A program made the translations under genes and the position numbers. The notes beneath the pieces were generated by a model. That model ran no database searches. It saw nothing but the letters and a program-made list of their open reading frames with translations, and was not told where the DNA came from. Below, piece by piece: positions 8,386 to 16,263 of a DNA stretch of 64,000 nt. This DNA comes from Candidatus Gastranaerophilales bacterium (lineage in GTDB: Bacteria; Cyanobacteriota; Vampirovibrionia; Gastranaerophilales; Gastranaerophilaceae): NCBI GenBank assembly GCA_944325875.1, contig CALVBU010000001.1:248001-312000 (forward strand), in the 5' to 3' direction. Within the stretch, counting starts at the first letter, position 1. Each line of letters starts with the position of its first letter.

Positions 8386-9168
8386 TTAGGCTTTTTTAGC
8401 CAATTCATCTAATAGGGATGGAATTTCATTAATAAACTTCTTATCTCCACTAATTTTAAGAAGTTCATAAGCAGATTTTAATTCATGTAATGCATCTTTT
8501 GGTGATTTGTCTTTAATTGATTTAGCTATTTGTATTTTTATTGCACCAAGCATTGTTTGATAATTTTTTAAAGGTTTCATTTCCCTTCTAAGCGACTTAT
8601 ATCTATTCTGAGCTCCGTCATAGTTTGTACAAATAGTTTTTAATGCTCGTTTTTCGTCGTACAGCACTTTCACCAATTTTTCATCTTGCACACCATTAGC
8701 TACATAAAGTCTTCTTAAGTCTTCACATCTGGCCATTATATGTACTGGATCATTAAACCTTTTTGCTATAGCTAATCCGTTTAAAACCAAACCTTCAAGA
8801 AGTTTAGGGTTATCCAAATTTAATTTAATCAATAAACTATATATTATTGAAGCTAGCGCACCATTACCTAAAGACACCAAATTTTCAGCAAATCTTTTAA
8901 TATTTTTATTCATCAAGTCAATTTGAGATCTATTCTTAAACTCATTACAAATAGAATTTAACTGAACATAAAAAGATTCCTGATTAACTTTTCCATTATT
9001 TTTAACGGCTTTCGTAATACGATATTCAAAGAGATCAAAAGCTTTTTTAGGATTTGTAATACTTTTCTCATCAAGCAATTGAGGCTCGATAGTTTGTTTT
9101 GACTTTAGCGGTTTAACGTCAGAGATTAATTTTGATTTAGATGCATTGAGATTTAGTTTTACTTTCAT
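8386..9168 (-). CDS. Uncharacterised helical protein
   Basis: 260 residues, Lys-rich, predicted almost entirely helical from residue 30 on, with no signal peptide, membrane helix or recognised motif. Segments such as LLEGLVLNGLAIAKRFNDPV and DALHELKSAYELLKISGDKK have the alternating pattern of TPR-like helical hairpins; this is only a suggestion. It follows the gene at 7654-8316 on the opposite side of a short gap and may share a transcript with it. No clear Shine-Dalgarno sequence was found. Confidence 0.6.
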   Translation of the reverse strand: MKVKLNLNASKSKLISDVKPLKSKQTIEPQLLDEKSITNPKKAFDLFEYRITKAVKNNGKVNQESFYVQLNSICNEFKNRSQIDLMNKNIKRFAENLVSLGNGALASIIYSLLIKLNLDNPKLLEGLVLNGLAIAKRFNDPVHIMARCEDLRRLYVANGVQDEKLVKVLYDEKRALKTICTNYDGAQNRYKSLRREMKPLKNYQTMLGAIKIQIAKSIKDKSPKDALHELKSAYELLKISGDKKFINEIPSLLDELAKKA

Positions 9169-9325
9169 ATAATTAAAAAACCTTTTTGTATATAAACATT
9201 TAGTAATGCTAATTTAAAAGTTATAAAAATTTATTTTGATAGAATTTCATTAAATAAAACAAAAATATTTACATTTATATACACAAAAGTTAGCAATTTT
9301 TTTTAGTTTTTGCTTTGTAAATAAT

Positions 9326-9949
9326 ATGAATATATCACTAAACAACAATCAACAAAATTTTACCGGTCGTTCACAAATCATCAAAGATGCCGATAAAATA
9401 TGCAGAAAAATAAACACATCGTTCCCTCATATTTCGCCATCTTATAGTTGGGTTAACCTTGGAAAACCAGAGCAATATGAAGAGCTATTTCAAAAAATCG
9501 AAAAAAAACTAAACATAATAAGATTTAAAGAACAAGAAGCTCCAAATGCTTACAATTATTACAAAACACTTCTAAAACTAACTAGAAGATACAAATGCGC
9601 AAATTGCGGAGAACTAGCAGACATTGCCTATATATCTTGTAAAAATAAAAAATTAAAAGATGTCGCAATTGTTGGCGTCTATGGTTACGATACTAAAAAA
9701 AATAAATATATTGACTATGACCATGTTGCGGTAAGATTTAAGCATGGGAAAAAAGAAGTTATTATAGACCCTTGGTTTGGGTTTGCAGATTTTACAAAAA
9801 ATTGCCTATTAAAGTACAAAGAAAAATATCATGAATTCTTTCAAGAATTTGACTCTAACTTAAAAATATTATTTCAAAGAGAAGCAGAAGTTCATATAAA
9901 TCAATTAGACTTATCCAAATTAATGGAAAAATTTCCGGAATTACAATAA
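9326..9949 (+). CDS. FTG-motif protein with a Cys-His-Asp hydrolase-like domain
   Basis: 207 residues. NFTGR occurs at residues 11-15 after an Asn/Gln-rich start. The rest looks like a papain- or transglutaminase-like catalytic domain: CANCGELADIAYISC (candidate nucleophile Cys94), DYDHVAVRF (His133) and VIIDPWFGF (Asp148), in the order and spacing typical of bacterial cysteine hydrolases with an NCGE-DH-DPW pattern. The enzyme class is inferred from these motifs alone; substrate unknown. No signal peptide. It lies just upstream of a terminator and the tRNA cluster on the other strand. Confidence 0.6.
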   Translation: MNISLNNNQQNFTGRSQIIKDADKICRKINTSFPHISPSYSWVNLGKPEQYEELFQKIEKKLNIIRFKEQEAPNAYNYYKTLLKLTRRYKCANCGELADIAYISCKNKKLKDVAIVGVYGYDTKKNKYIDYDHVAVRFKHGKKEVIIDPWFGFADFTKNCLLKYKEKYHEFFQEFDSNLKILFQREAEVHINQLDLSKLMEKFPELQ

Positions 9950-9969
9950 ACAAATTATATATAAAACAA

Positions 9970-9989
9970 AAAGAGCCTTTCGGCTCTTT
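9970..9989. terminator. Bidirectional intrinsic terminator
   Basis: AAAGAGCC-TTTC-GGCTCTTT, a perfect 8-bp stem with a tetraloop, between the FTG hydrolase-like gene and the 3' end of the Tyr tRNA. Confidence 0.8.
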
Positions 9990-9992
9990 AAA

Positions 9993-10079
<87 letters not shown>

Positions 10080-10128
10080 AAATTCAATTTTCAATCATCA
10101 CCTTGATATTCCTGCCAGATAGCACAAA

Positions 10129-10200
10129 TGCCTTTGACGGGATTTGAACCCGTGGCCTCTCCCTTACCAAGGGAGTGCGCTACCCCTGCGCCACAAAGGC
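10129..10200 (-). tRNA. tRNA-Thr (anticodon GGT)
   Basis: Reverse strand: acceptor GCCTTTG/CAAAGGC, anticodon stem CTCCC/GGGAG around TTGGTAA, T-arm CGGGTTCAAATCCCG. CCA is not encoded. Middle gene of the tRNA cluster. Confidence 0.93.
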
Positions 10201-10219
10201 TAGCCTCAAGGTGTAAAAA

Positions 10220-10291
10220 AGCCGGCAATAGGAATCGAACCTACAACCTACGGTTTACAAAACCGTTGCTCTACCGTTGAGCTATGCCGGC
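10220..10291 (-). tRNA. tRNA-Thr (anticodon TGT)
   Basis: Reverse strand: acceptor GCCGGCA/TGCCGGC, anticodon stem ACGGT/ACCGT around TTTGTAA, T-arm TAGGTTCGATTCCTA. CCA is not encoded. First gene after the cluster promoter. Confidence 0.93.
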
Positions 10292-10302
10292 TAACAGAAT
10301 TT

Positions 10303-10331
10303 ATTGTATTAAGAAAAAAATTAAATGTCAA
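10303..10331 (-). promoter_or_regulatory. Promoter of the Thr-Thr-Tyr tRNA cluster
   Basis: Reverse strand: consensus TTGACA, 17-base spacer, TACAAT. The predicted start is about 5 bases before the first tRNA. Its -35 box overlaps, on the other strand, the upstream promoter region of the DUF486 gene. Confidence 0.8.
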
Positions 10332-10361
10332 GAGTTTTATTTGTTGTATAATTAAATTGTT

Positions 10362-10703
10362 ATGATTAAAGCTATTGCGCCTATATTATTACTTACAATT
10401 TCTAATATATTTATGACTTTCGCTTGGTATGGACACTTGAAATTCAAGGCTGCACCTATCATTCTTGTTGTACTTGTGAGCTGGGGAATAGCTTTTTTTG
10501 AATACTGCTTTCAAGTTCCTGCAAACAGAATTGGAAGTTATGTATATAATGCAGCTCAATTAAAAACTATTCAAGAAGTTATTACACTAATTGTATTCAG
10601 CTTCTTTTCCGTTTTTTATTTAAAAGAACAATTTAAATGGAACTATTTGGTTGGTTTCTTTTTTGTAGTTCTTGCCGTATTTTTCATTTTTAAGAAATGG
10701 TAA
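10362..10703 (+). CDS. DMT-superfamily DUF486 membrane protein
   Basis: 113 residues with four membrane helices and the family's characteristic sequences: NIFMTFAWYGHLKFK near residue 15, WGIAFFEYCFQVPANRIG (about 41-58) and AQLKTIQEVITL. The length matches the usual 110-120 residues. DUF486 proteins are small members of the drug/metabolite transporter group with unknown substrate. There is no Shine-Dalgarno sequence; TATAAT at 10347-10352 ends nine bases before the ATG, so the mRNA is probably leaderless or nearly so. It is divergent from the tRNA cluster. Confidence 0.9.
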   Translation: MIKAIAPILLLTISNIFMTFAWYGHLKFKAAPIILVVLVSWGIAFFEYCFQVPANRIGSYVYNAAQLKTIQEVITLIVFSFFSVFYLKEQFKWNYLVGFFFVVLAVFFIFKKW

Positions 10704-10793
10704 GCATGTAAATTATTCGGAAACATTAATAGAAAAATATCCTCATTCATGATTTACTTAGAATGTTAGGTTTATTATGAAAGGGGTATAATA

Positions 10794-11276
10794 ATGGTCA
10801 ATATTTCACCAATTACTACTGCACTTAGAGAGTGTGGAGCGAAAGCGTACGGACATAACAGGTACGTTACTAGAAACATAACACCTATGAAAGAGTGTCA
10901 TTTTAAAGACAGAAACGGAAATTATGTTGGAACACTAAAAAGAGCTACTAACAGATGGGTTAAAGGACATGCCTATCACAGAAACTATATTGAAATGGGA
11001 CATATGGCTCAACAAAGAGATTTTGATATACAATTTGCTAAAATCATAGGAAAAAACGGGCAAAAAGACATGTTTATACCCGAAAAAATCACAAAAGAAT
11101 TCACTATCAGGGATAAAAATAATAATTTCACAAAAGAAATTAGAGAACGAGTAGTATCAAGCAAGCTCAAACTGATAGGAGAAGATAAACACGATAAGTT
11201 TAAAATTTATGAGGCTCTTGAGCCAATAAAATATGAAGAAAAAGTTATTAGCAGCGGACCTGTCAATGAACCATAA
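10794..11276 (+). CDS. Uncharacterised protein
   Basis: 160 residues, basic, no signal peptide or membrane helix, no recognised family. The N-terminal half has a run of aromatic/His residues (TNRWVKGHAYHRNYIEMGHM, about 61-80). The C-terminal half is Lys-rich and probably beta-strand-rich (ITKEFTIRDKNNNFTKEIRE). The start is supported by an AAGGGG ribosome site. It stands alone, ahead of a strong terminator. It may belong to the lineage-specific set of soluble unknowns in this block. Confidence 0.6.
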   Translation: MVNISPITTALRECGAKAYGHNRYVTRNITPMKECHFKDRNGNYVGTLKRATNRWVKGHAYHRNYIEMGHMAQQRDFDIQFAKIIGKNGQKDMFIPEKITKEFTIRDKNNNFTKEIRERVVSSKLKLIGEDKHDKFKIYEALEPIKYEEKVISSGPVNEP

Positions 11277-11301
11277 AATTTTTAAATACCTAAATTAATA
11301 T

Positions 11302-11338
11302 AAAAAACATGCATTATTTTAAAAAATGCATGTTTTTT
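11302..11338. terminator. Bidirectional intrinsic terminator
   Basis: A perfect 14-bp stem (six A, CATGCATT / AATGCATG, six T) with a 9-nt loop between convergent genes. Confidence 0.9.
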
Positions 11339-11347
11339 AGCTTATAT

Positions 11348-14014
11348 TTAGACTTCCACATTATCATCAATTTTTATTTTAGGTCTTGGCATGTTTTGTT
11401 TCATTGTATAAGTCAAATGCTCAACACTGTTAGTTTTTAACATATTCTTATTTCTTAAGAAATCCCATGCTTCTTTGAATGACATTTGGAATAAATTCTT
11501 TGTCTCTTGAACTGAATTTGCTGATTGATATTTTACACCAATATCAGCCATATCTTTTGTTGCTTGTGCAACCAAAGCAACTATTTCAGCCTTACTTGAT
11601 TCATCAAAAGACTTATTACCATATTTTTGTTCAAAGAATGATTCAAATAAATTTTCAAACGAATTTTTTGCGGAAACTTTAGCTTTATTAAGATTTAATT
11701 GAGTACTATTTGGAATAATACTATATTTTCTCAAGATATTGTCAGATAAAGCATAGAAAGTTTCCATGTTCATTGAATCAATTTTCGTTTTATTATCAAA
11801 GAATATAGTACTCAAATCTTTTTCAACTTTTGCAAAAGCTTCTTCTTTAGACAAACCTTTTGGTAATATTGCATCTTGTAATACAATATTTGCTAAGTCT
11901 TTTGTATTTCCGTTTTTAATAAAGCCAACAACCTTTAATGAAGCCATTGCCTGTTCTTTAGAGAGTTTAACTGTATTACCAGTATCAATAAGAGTCAATA
12001 ATTTGCCTTTACCAGTTTTTAAAGCTTCTAAATTAATAAATATATTTCCAGGGTGAATATCAGCATGGATAACTTTTCCGTTTTTATCAATCTTTGCAAA
12101 CTGTTCAACCTGTAAATCAATATATGTTTTTAGTAATTTTTTAATTTGAGCAGGCGTTAAATCAAAATCTTCAAACTCTGGAGCTCTTGATTTAATTGTG
12201 TGCAATTTTTGTTCTTGATCTCTAATCATATCTTGAATAACAGCACTTGATTCTGGATGTTTTTTAAGATCTCTACGCAACCATTTTAAAAACCGTTCAC
12301 AATCATAATAATCTACAAGAGTCTTTACACTTATACCTGGTGCTTTTTCCATAATATAAATACCAGGTTTAACTTCTTTTGGAACTACTACATCTGCGAC
12401 TTGGGTATATTTTTTCAACTCTTTCGCCGCATTCATTTCATTTACAAAATCAACTTCTTTAGCAATTCCATCTGCCAAATCATTTATATTTTTAAGCAGA
12501 TATTTTTGGTTATCATTAAGCTTGTCTGCTGGAGTATTACCGGTAATTAGCTTGATAAATTTTTCTTTATCTTTTGCTATTTTTTCTGCATTTATACCAT
12601 TTTTCAGAACCTTAATACAAACTTCTTTACCGGTTTTATCTTTTGCTAAATAAGTTTCAGCAATAGTACCAACACCCAATAGTTTTGATACTGTATAGTC
12701 TGAAGAACCCCAAAGTTTATTTATATGAGCTTGAGCCTCTTCTAAAGTACGAGTCGGAGGACAACTTTCTCTTAAGGCATCTGAAAGATCCATATACTGA
12801 TTATAATTACCAGTTAACATACCACTATTTTTGATTTGTAAAAATTTAACAGCAAAAATGTTTTCATTAGTCAACGCAGTAATACGATCTTCTAATGCTA
12901 AATATGTAGAGGCACCAGTTGGATTTATTATTTTTTGAATAGGTTCTGAATTAATTAATATATCCTCTAACTCTTGGTAAGCTGATTTTGAAGAAGGCAA
13001 ATCTGGAAGTGACAGGTTTACCCCACTCAAATTCTCAACTACTTTATTTAAATTTTTACCAAGAACATGGCTATAATTAGCTTTCTTAAATGCTGGAATT
13101 GCAACAGCTAAAGTTGCTATACTATTCACTACAGCATTATCTTTGAAGGATTCAGCAAAATCTTTTAACGACTTATCACCTTTATTATTTACTTGATATC
13201 TTAGTCCTGTTGTAGCTAGCAGATATGCAGGAACCCCAACAATACCGCCAGCAATAGCTGTAACCGGTGCTAGCAAACCATTTACAGCGCCTGTTAAGAA
13301 GCTTTTAAAATTAGTTTTACGTCTTGCCTTTCTTACCTTTTTCTTCTCCGCTTTTAATTCTTCTTTATCTGTGAACTCTTTTTTATTTACTTTAAATTCT
13401 TTTGAACCAATTCGCTCAGCCTTTGTTACAAAAAGCTTTGTCATACCGCCAACCATAGCTAAAACTGGTAGCATTAACATTGTTGCCTTAGATTTTGATT
13501 GCAGCATGGAATCGATATTTTTAATAAGACCTGAGATTTTAGATCCTTTTTTTATTCCTTTTAGGTAATAAGGCAAAGCATTTAATTTATCCATCGCCTT
13601 ATATTTGTTTATAAAGTCATTTGCTAGGAGATAACCCGAAATAGTTACAGCAGCGGAAGCCGTATCTCCCACAACCTGTACGGAATTTTGTTGTGAAGAT
13701 TTATATTTAGAAATGGTATTTTTTACTTGTTCTTCACTAATTTCACCTTTTTCATACTTTTCAATTTCTTTATCAACAGCCTTTGTACCAAGACCTACAT
13801 TGGTTGTATTTTTTAAAAAGTTATAAAATTTTCTAATCCAACCATTATTTTTTTTCTCTTTTAAAAATTCATCTCGAATTTGTAAATTTACAGATGCGGG
13901 CTTTGTTTGCACACTCTTAGAGGGTACATTCGTACTATTTTGAGATACTTGACTATTTATATAATTTTGATTTTGTGTTTTTTTATTTAAAAAATTATCT
14001 ATACCTGTCGACAT
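11348..14014 (-). CDS. ABC1/UbiB-family atypical kinase-like protein with long N-terminal extension
   Basis: 888 residues, much longer than the usual 450-560 of UbiB/ABC1 proteins. The C-terminal half holds the kinase-like fold: GVGTIAETYLAKDKTGKE (about 443-460), VCIKVLKNG (Lys near 468), HADIHPGNIF (about 649, catalytic-loop equivalent) and LIDTGN (about 674, DFG equivalent). The N-terminal 400 residues contain several hydrophobic stretches (about 110-125, 180-200, 240-275, 290-310) and a Lys-rich segment (KAEKKKVRKARRK), and look membrane-associated. The usual UbiB KxGQ motif is not evident. The start is the ATG at 14014 with AGGGG seven bases upstream, not the ATG nine codons earlier. Function unknown; quinone-related roles of the family should not be assumed. 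Confidence 0.75.
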   Translation of the reverse strand: MSTGIDNFLNKKTQNQNYINSQVSQNSTNVPSKSVQTKPASVNLQIRDEFLKEKKNNGWIRKFYNFLKNTTNVGLGTKAVDKEIEKYEKGEISEEQVKNTISKYKSSQQNSVQVVGDTASAAVTISGYLLANDFINKYKAMDKLNALPYYLKGIKKGSKISGLIKNIDSMLQSKSKATMLMLPVLAMVGGMTKLFVTKAERIGSKEFKVNKKEFTDKEELKAEKKKVRKARRKTNFKSFLTGAVNGLLAPVTAIAGGIVGVPAYLLATTGLRYQVNNKGDKSLKDFAESFKDNAVVNSIATLAVAIPAFKKANYSHVLGKNLNKVVENLSGVNLSLPDLPSSKSAYQELEDILINSEPIQKIINPTGASTYLALEDRITALTNENIFAVKFLQIKNSGMLTGNYNQYMDLSDALRESCPPTRTLEEAQAHINKLWGSSDYTVSKLLGVGTIAETYLAKDKTGKEVCIKVLKNGINAEKIAKDKEKFIKLITGNTPADKLNDNQKYLLKNINDLADGIAKEVDFVNEMNAAKELKKYTQVADVVVPKEVKPGIYIMEKAPGISVKTLVDYYDCERFLKWLRRDLKKHPESSAVIQDMIRDQEQKLHTIKSRAPEFEDFDLTPAQIKKLLKTYIDLQVEQFAKIDKNGKVIHADIHPGNIFINLEALKTGKGKLLTLIDTGNTVKLSKEQAMASLKVVGFIKNGNTKDLANIVLQDAILPKGLSKEEAFAKVEKDLSTIFFDNKTKIDSMNMETFYALSDNILRKYSIIPNSTQLNLNKAKVSAKNSFENLFESFFEQKYGNKSFDESSKAEIVALVAQATKDMADIGVKYQSANSVQETKNLFQMSFKEAWDFLRNKNMLKTNSVEHLTYTMKQNMPRPKIKIDDNVEV

Positions 14015-14195
14015 ATTTTTCCCCTTAATTAAATAAAACATAAAAAATATATTTATTTGCTATTAACTCTAAATAATATTAACTTATATTAATATCTATC
14101 TATACTAAGGAGCTCGCATACAAAACTTTTAAAAAGTTTTTGAATAATCAAAAACTTATAGCAATTATTTATAATCACATGTTTTTTACTTTTAT

Positions 14196-14924
14196 ATGAA
14201 AATCTTATCATTAGTTACTCAAAACCTATATGCGGCTAAATATTCAGTAAAAAAACTTATACTTCCAAAAACTCAAATACAAAAAGACGTATTTACAAAA
14301 CAAAATACATATAGTTTCAATAATTTAAATTATATAAAAGCTAAAAACTTAAAAGAGGCAGCTAACTTTGCTGAAAAACATTTTGGAGTAAAAAACTTTG
14401 ATATAAGCGACTTATCAAGTGCTAACTTACTAAATCAAACATTCACTAAAATATATAATAAGACAAGCGGTAAAGCAGAATTTCCACCAATTGTATCAAT
14501 AAAAAACAAAAAGAATTCTCGGTTTTCTGGTGAATGTGGCACGATACATATAGAAGTAATAAAAAATACCCATATGTCAGATGATATAATACACGAAATA
14601 GGGCACTACAACCACCAGAAATGCTGTAGTAATTATAAAAAAATGGGGAAATTATCTGAACTCCAAGATGATGGAATAACAGATTTATCAATTTATGAAC
14701 AATTCAAAAATGATAAAAAATCACAAAAACTTATAAAAAAACTCATACATCCTTATGCTACATCATCTCCAGATGAATTTGTAGCTTGCACTTTCAATGC
14801 GATAATTAACGGTAAAAAATTACCACCTGAAATCTATGAATTATATAAAAAATACGAAGGACCATTTGCAGAAATATTTATAAATACAAATACTCTTACC
14901 CCTAAAGAATTTATACTCCAATAA
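14196..14924 (+). CDS. Putative zinc metallopeptidase (HExxH)
   Basis: 242 residues. The zincin motif HEIGH lies at residues 133-137, preceded by SDDII as in many M-clan enzymes. SSPDEFVACTF near 190-200 offers Glu194 as a third zinc ligand. The region before it (NFAEKHFGVKNFDISDLSSA) is helical and resembles segments found upstream of such domains in bacterial effector-like or phage-linked proteins; that link is weak. No signal peptide. It is a single gene with no visible ribosome site and ends 7 bases before a tRNA-Gly on the other strand. Confidence 0.6.
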   Translation: MKILSLVTQNLYAAKYSVKKLILPKTQIQKDVFTKQNTYSFNNLNYIKAKNLKEAANFAEKHFGVKNFDISDLSSANLLNQTFTKIYNKTSGKAEFPPIVSIKNKKNSRFSGECGTIHIEVIKNTHMSDDIIHEIGHYNHQKCCSNYKKMGKLSELQDDGITDLSIYEQFKNDKKSQKLIKKLIHPYATSSPDEFVACTFNAIINGKKLPPEIYELYKKYEGPFAEIFINTNTLTPKEFILQ

Positions 14925-14931
14925 AATAAAC

Positions 14932-15003
14932 AGCGGACGACGGGACTCGAACCCGCGACGTCAACCTTGGGAAGGTTGCATTCTACCACTGAATTACATC
15001 CGC
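14932..15003 (-). tRNA. tRNA-Gly (anticodon CCC)
   Basis: Reverse strand: acceptor GCGGATG/CGTCCGC, anticodon stem CAACC/GGTTG around TTCCCAA, T-arm CGGGTTCGAGTCCCG. CCA is not encoded. Confidence 0.93.
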
Positions 15004-15121
15004 TTACGACTAAATCTTAATACAAGAGTTTAAAATCTTCAATATTAGACAAAACATCTAATCCATTTACTAATTTTGAATACAAATTTTTAGCGTAATG
15101 TATTGTTAATTGGAGGGTAAT

Positions 15122-15694
15122 ATGCATAAAATAATGTTAATTACTTGTATTGCTTTATTAACAGCATTAGTTATAACCTTTTTTGGTCCGGCAATTGCTG
15201 AAGAAATCCACTTTAATAATGACGTATATATTCTTAAATACAGTGAACTTTCTGACTTAACAAAAGGCTATGAAAATGAGTACTTTTTGAAAAATGAAAC
15301 AAAAAATAATTGGAACAAAATGGTGGGGATTTATTACTATCCAGAAATCTCTAATCCACTCAAATTCGCGGACAATGAATGTAAAAATATAGAATCCAAT
15401 GAAATTAACGTACTACTCAAATTTATAGAAAATAAACAAGCCGATAAAGCAGCATTAAGCTATCTTCAAAACGGATCTGAAAATGGTAAGAACTTCTTTG
15501 AATACAATATTTTTAAATATGAAAAACATCCTGATAAAGGCATGATGGCACTAAGATATGCCATTCGGTACTACTTTAATAACGATGATGGAATAAAATC
15601 TCTTGCTCAAAAAGTTAAAGATGAAAACGACTTATATTTGCAAAAAATTATAGAATCGCCAATTCCACCTATTGTTGAAAAAATTATAAATTAG
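15122..15694 (+). CDS. Secreted uncharacterised protein
   Basis: 190 residues with a clear signal peptide (MHKIMLITCIALLTALVITF, predicted cleavage after GPAIA near residue 25). The mature part is charged and mixed alpha/beta with no recognised domain; ALRYAIRYYFNNDDGIKSLA near 143-162 has a helical, TPR-like look. The start is the ATG at 15122 with GGAGG five bases upstream; the in-frame TTG at 15110 is part of that ribosome site. It ends just before an intrinsic terminator. Confidence 0.65.
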   Translation: MHKIMLITCIALLTALVITFFGPAIAEEIHFNNDVYILKYSELSDLTKGYENEYFLKNETKNNWNKMVGIYYYPEISNPLKFADNECKNIESNEINVLLKFIENKQADKAALSYLQNGSENGKNFFEYNIFKYEKHPDKGMMALRYAIRYYFNNDDGIKSLAQKVKDENDLYLQKIIESPIPPIVEKIIN

Positions 15695-15701
15695 CAAAAT
15701 A

Positions 15702-15730
15702 AAAAAGAGCCTGAATATCAGACTCTTTTT
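15702..15730 (+). terminator. Intrinsic terminator of the secreted-protein gene
   Basis: AAAAAGAG pairs with CTCTTTTT, with an inner CTGA/TCAG stem and one mismatch; the T run follows. Confidence 0.8.
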
Positions 15731-15732
15731 TA

Positions 15733-15807
15733 TGGAGCGGGAGACGAGGCTCGAACTCGCGACATCCTCCTTGGCAAGGAGGCATTCTACCACTGAATTA
15801 CCCCCGC
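15733..15807 (-). tRNA. tRNA-Gly (anticodon GCC)
   Basis: Reverse strand: acceptor GCGGGGG pairs with the 3' strand ending CTCCCGC (one G-T pair), then T and an encoded CCA. The anticodon loop is TTGCCAA. T-arm CGAGTTCGAGCCTCG. The body is nearly the same as the tRNA-Gly at 14932. Confidence 0.94.
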
Positions 15808-15861
15808 ATTGGGTACTTTTTTATTATTACATGGACAAAATTTTTTTGCAAGTGTTTTTTT

Positions 15862-16263
15862 CTATCTATTTTTGAAAAATTTTAAAAATTTATCCAAAAT
15901 ACTTTCTTTACGTGGCAAATTTCTTTCTACAGGCTCATTTTGTGAGACAGGAGCAAGTTTCTTTTTCCATAGTTGAACTTTATTAATATGAGCTTTCACA
16001 ATTTTATTAATCTTTTCTGAATCCTGAGACCCAGTTACATGCGAAAGTACATATGCAGTTACATCGTCAATTTTCTTTTTAGGTTCAAATGATGTTGTGA
16101 TTACAAAAAAATTTTTGTCATGTTGAATACTATGTGTAAAATTATTATTCCCACAATGATGCTTTAAATCATTAAGACTTTTTCTGTAGCCAGCAAAATT
16201 TTTATATGATTCATGATTCACAAAATGTACTCGCCCAGTAAAATTTAATCTATTATCTATCAT
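15862..16263 (-). CDS. FTG-motif protein coupled to dnaE
   Basis: 133 residues beginning MIDNRLNFTGRVHF, with the FTG motif at residues 8-10. A conserved-looking middle (DDVTAYVLSHVTGSQDSEKI) is followed by a Lys-rich helical tail (ILDKFLKFFKNR) that could bind membranes or nucleic acid. No named family recognised. Its ATG overlaps the dnaE stop by 4 bases (ATGA), implying translational coupling to the replicative polymerase gene. A functional link to replication is only suggested by position. Confidence 0.65.
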   Translation of the reverse strand: MIDNRLNFTGRVHFVNHESYKNFAGYRKSLNDLKHHCGNNNFTHSIQHDKNFFVITTSFEPKKKIDDVTAYVLSHVTGSQDSEKINKIVKAHINKVQLWKKKLAPVSQNEPVERNLPRKESILDKFLKFFKNR

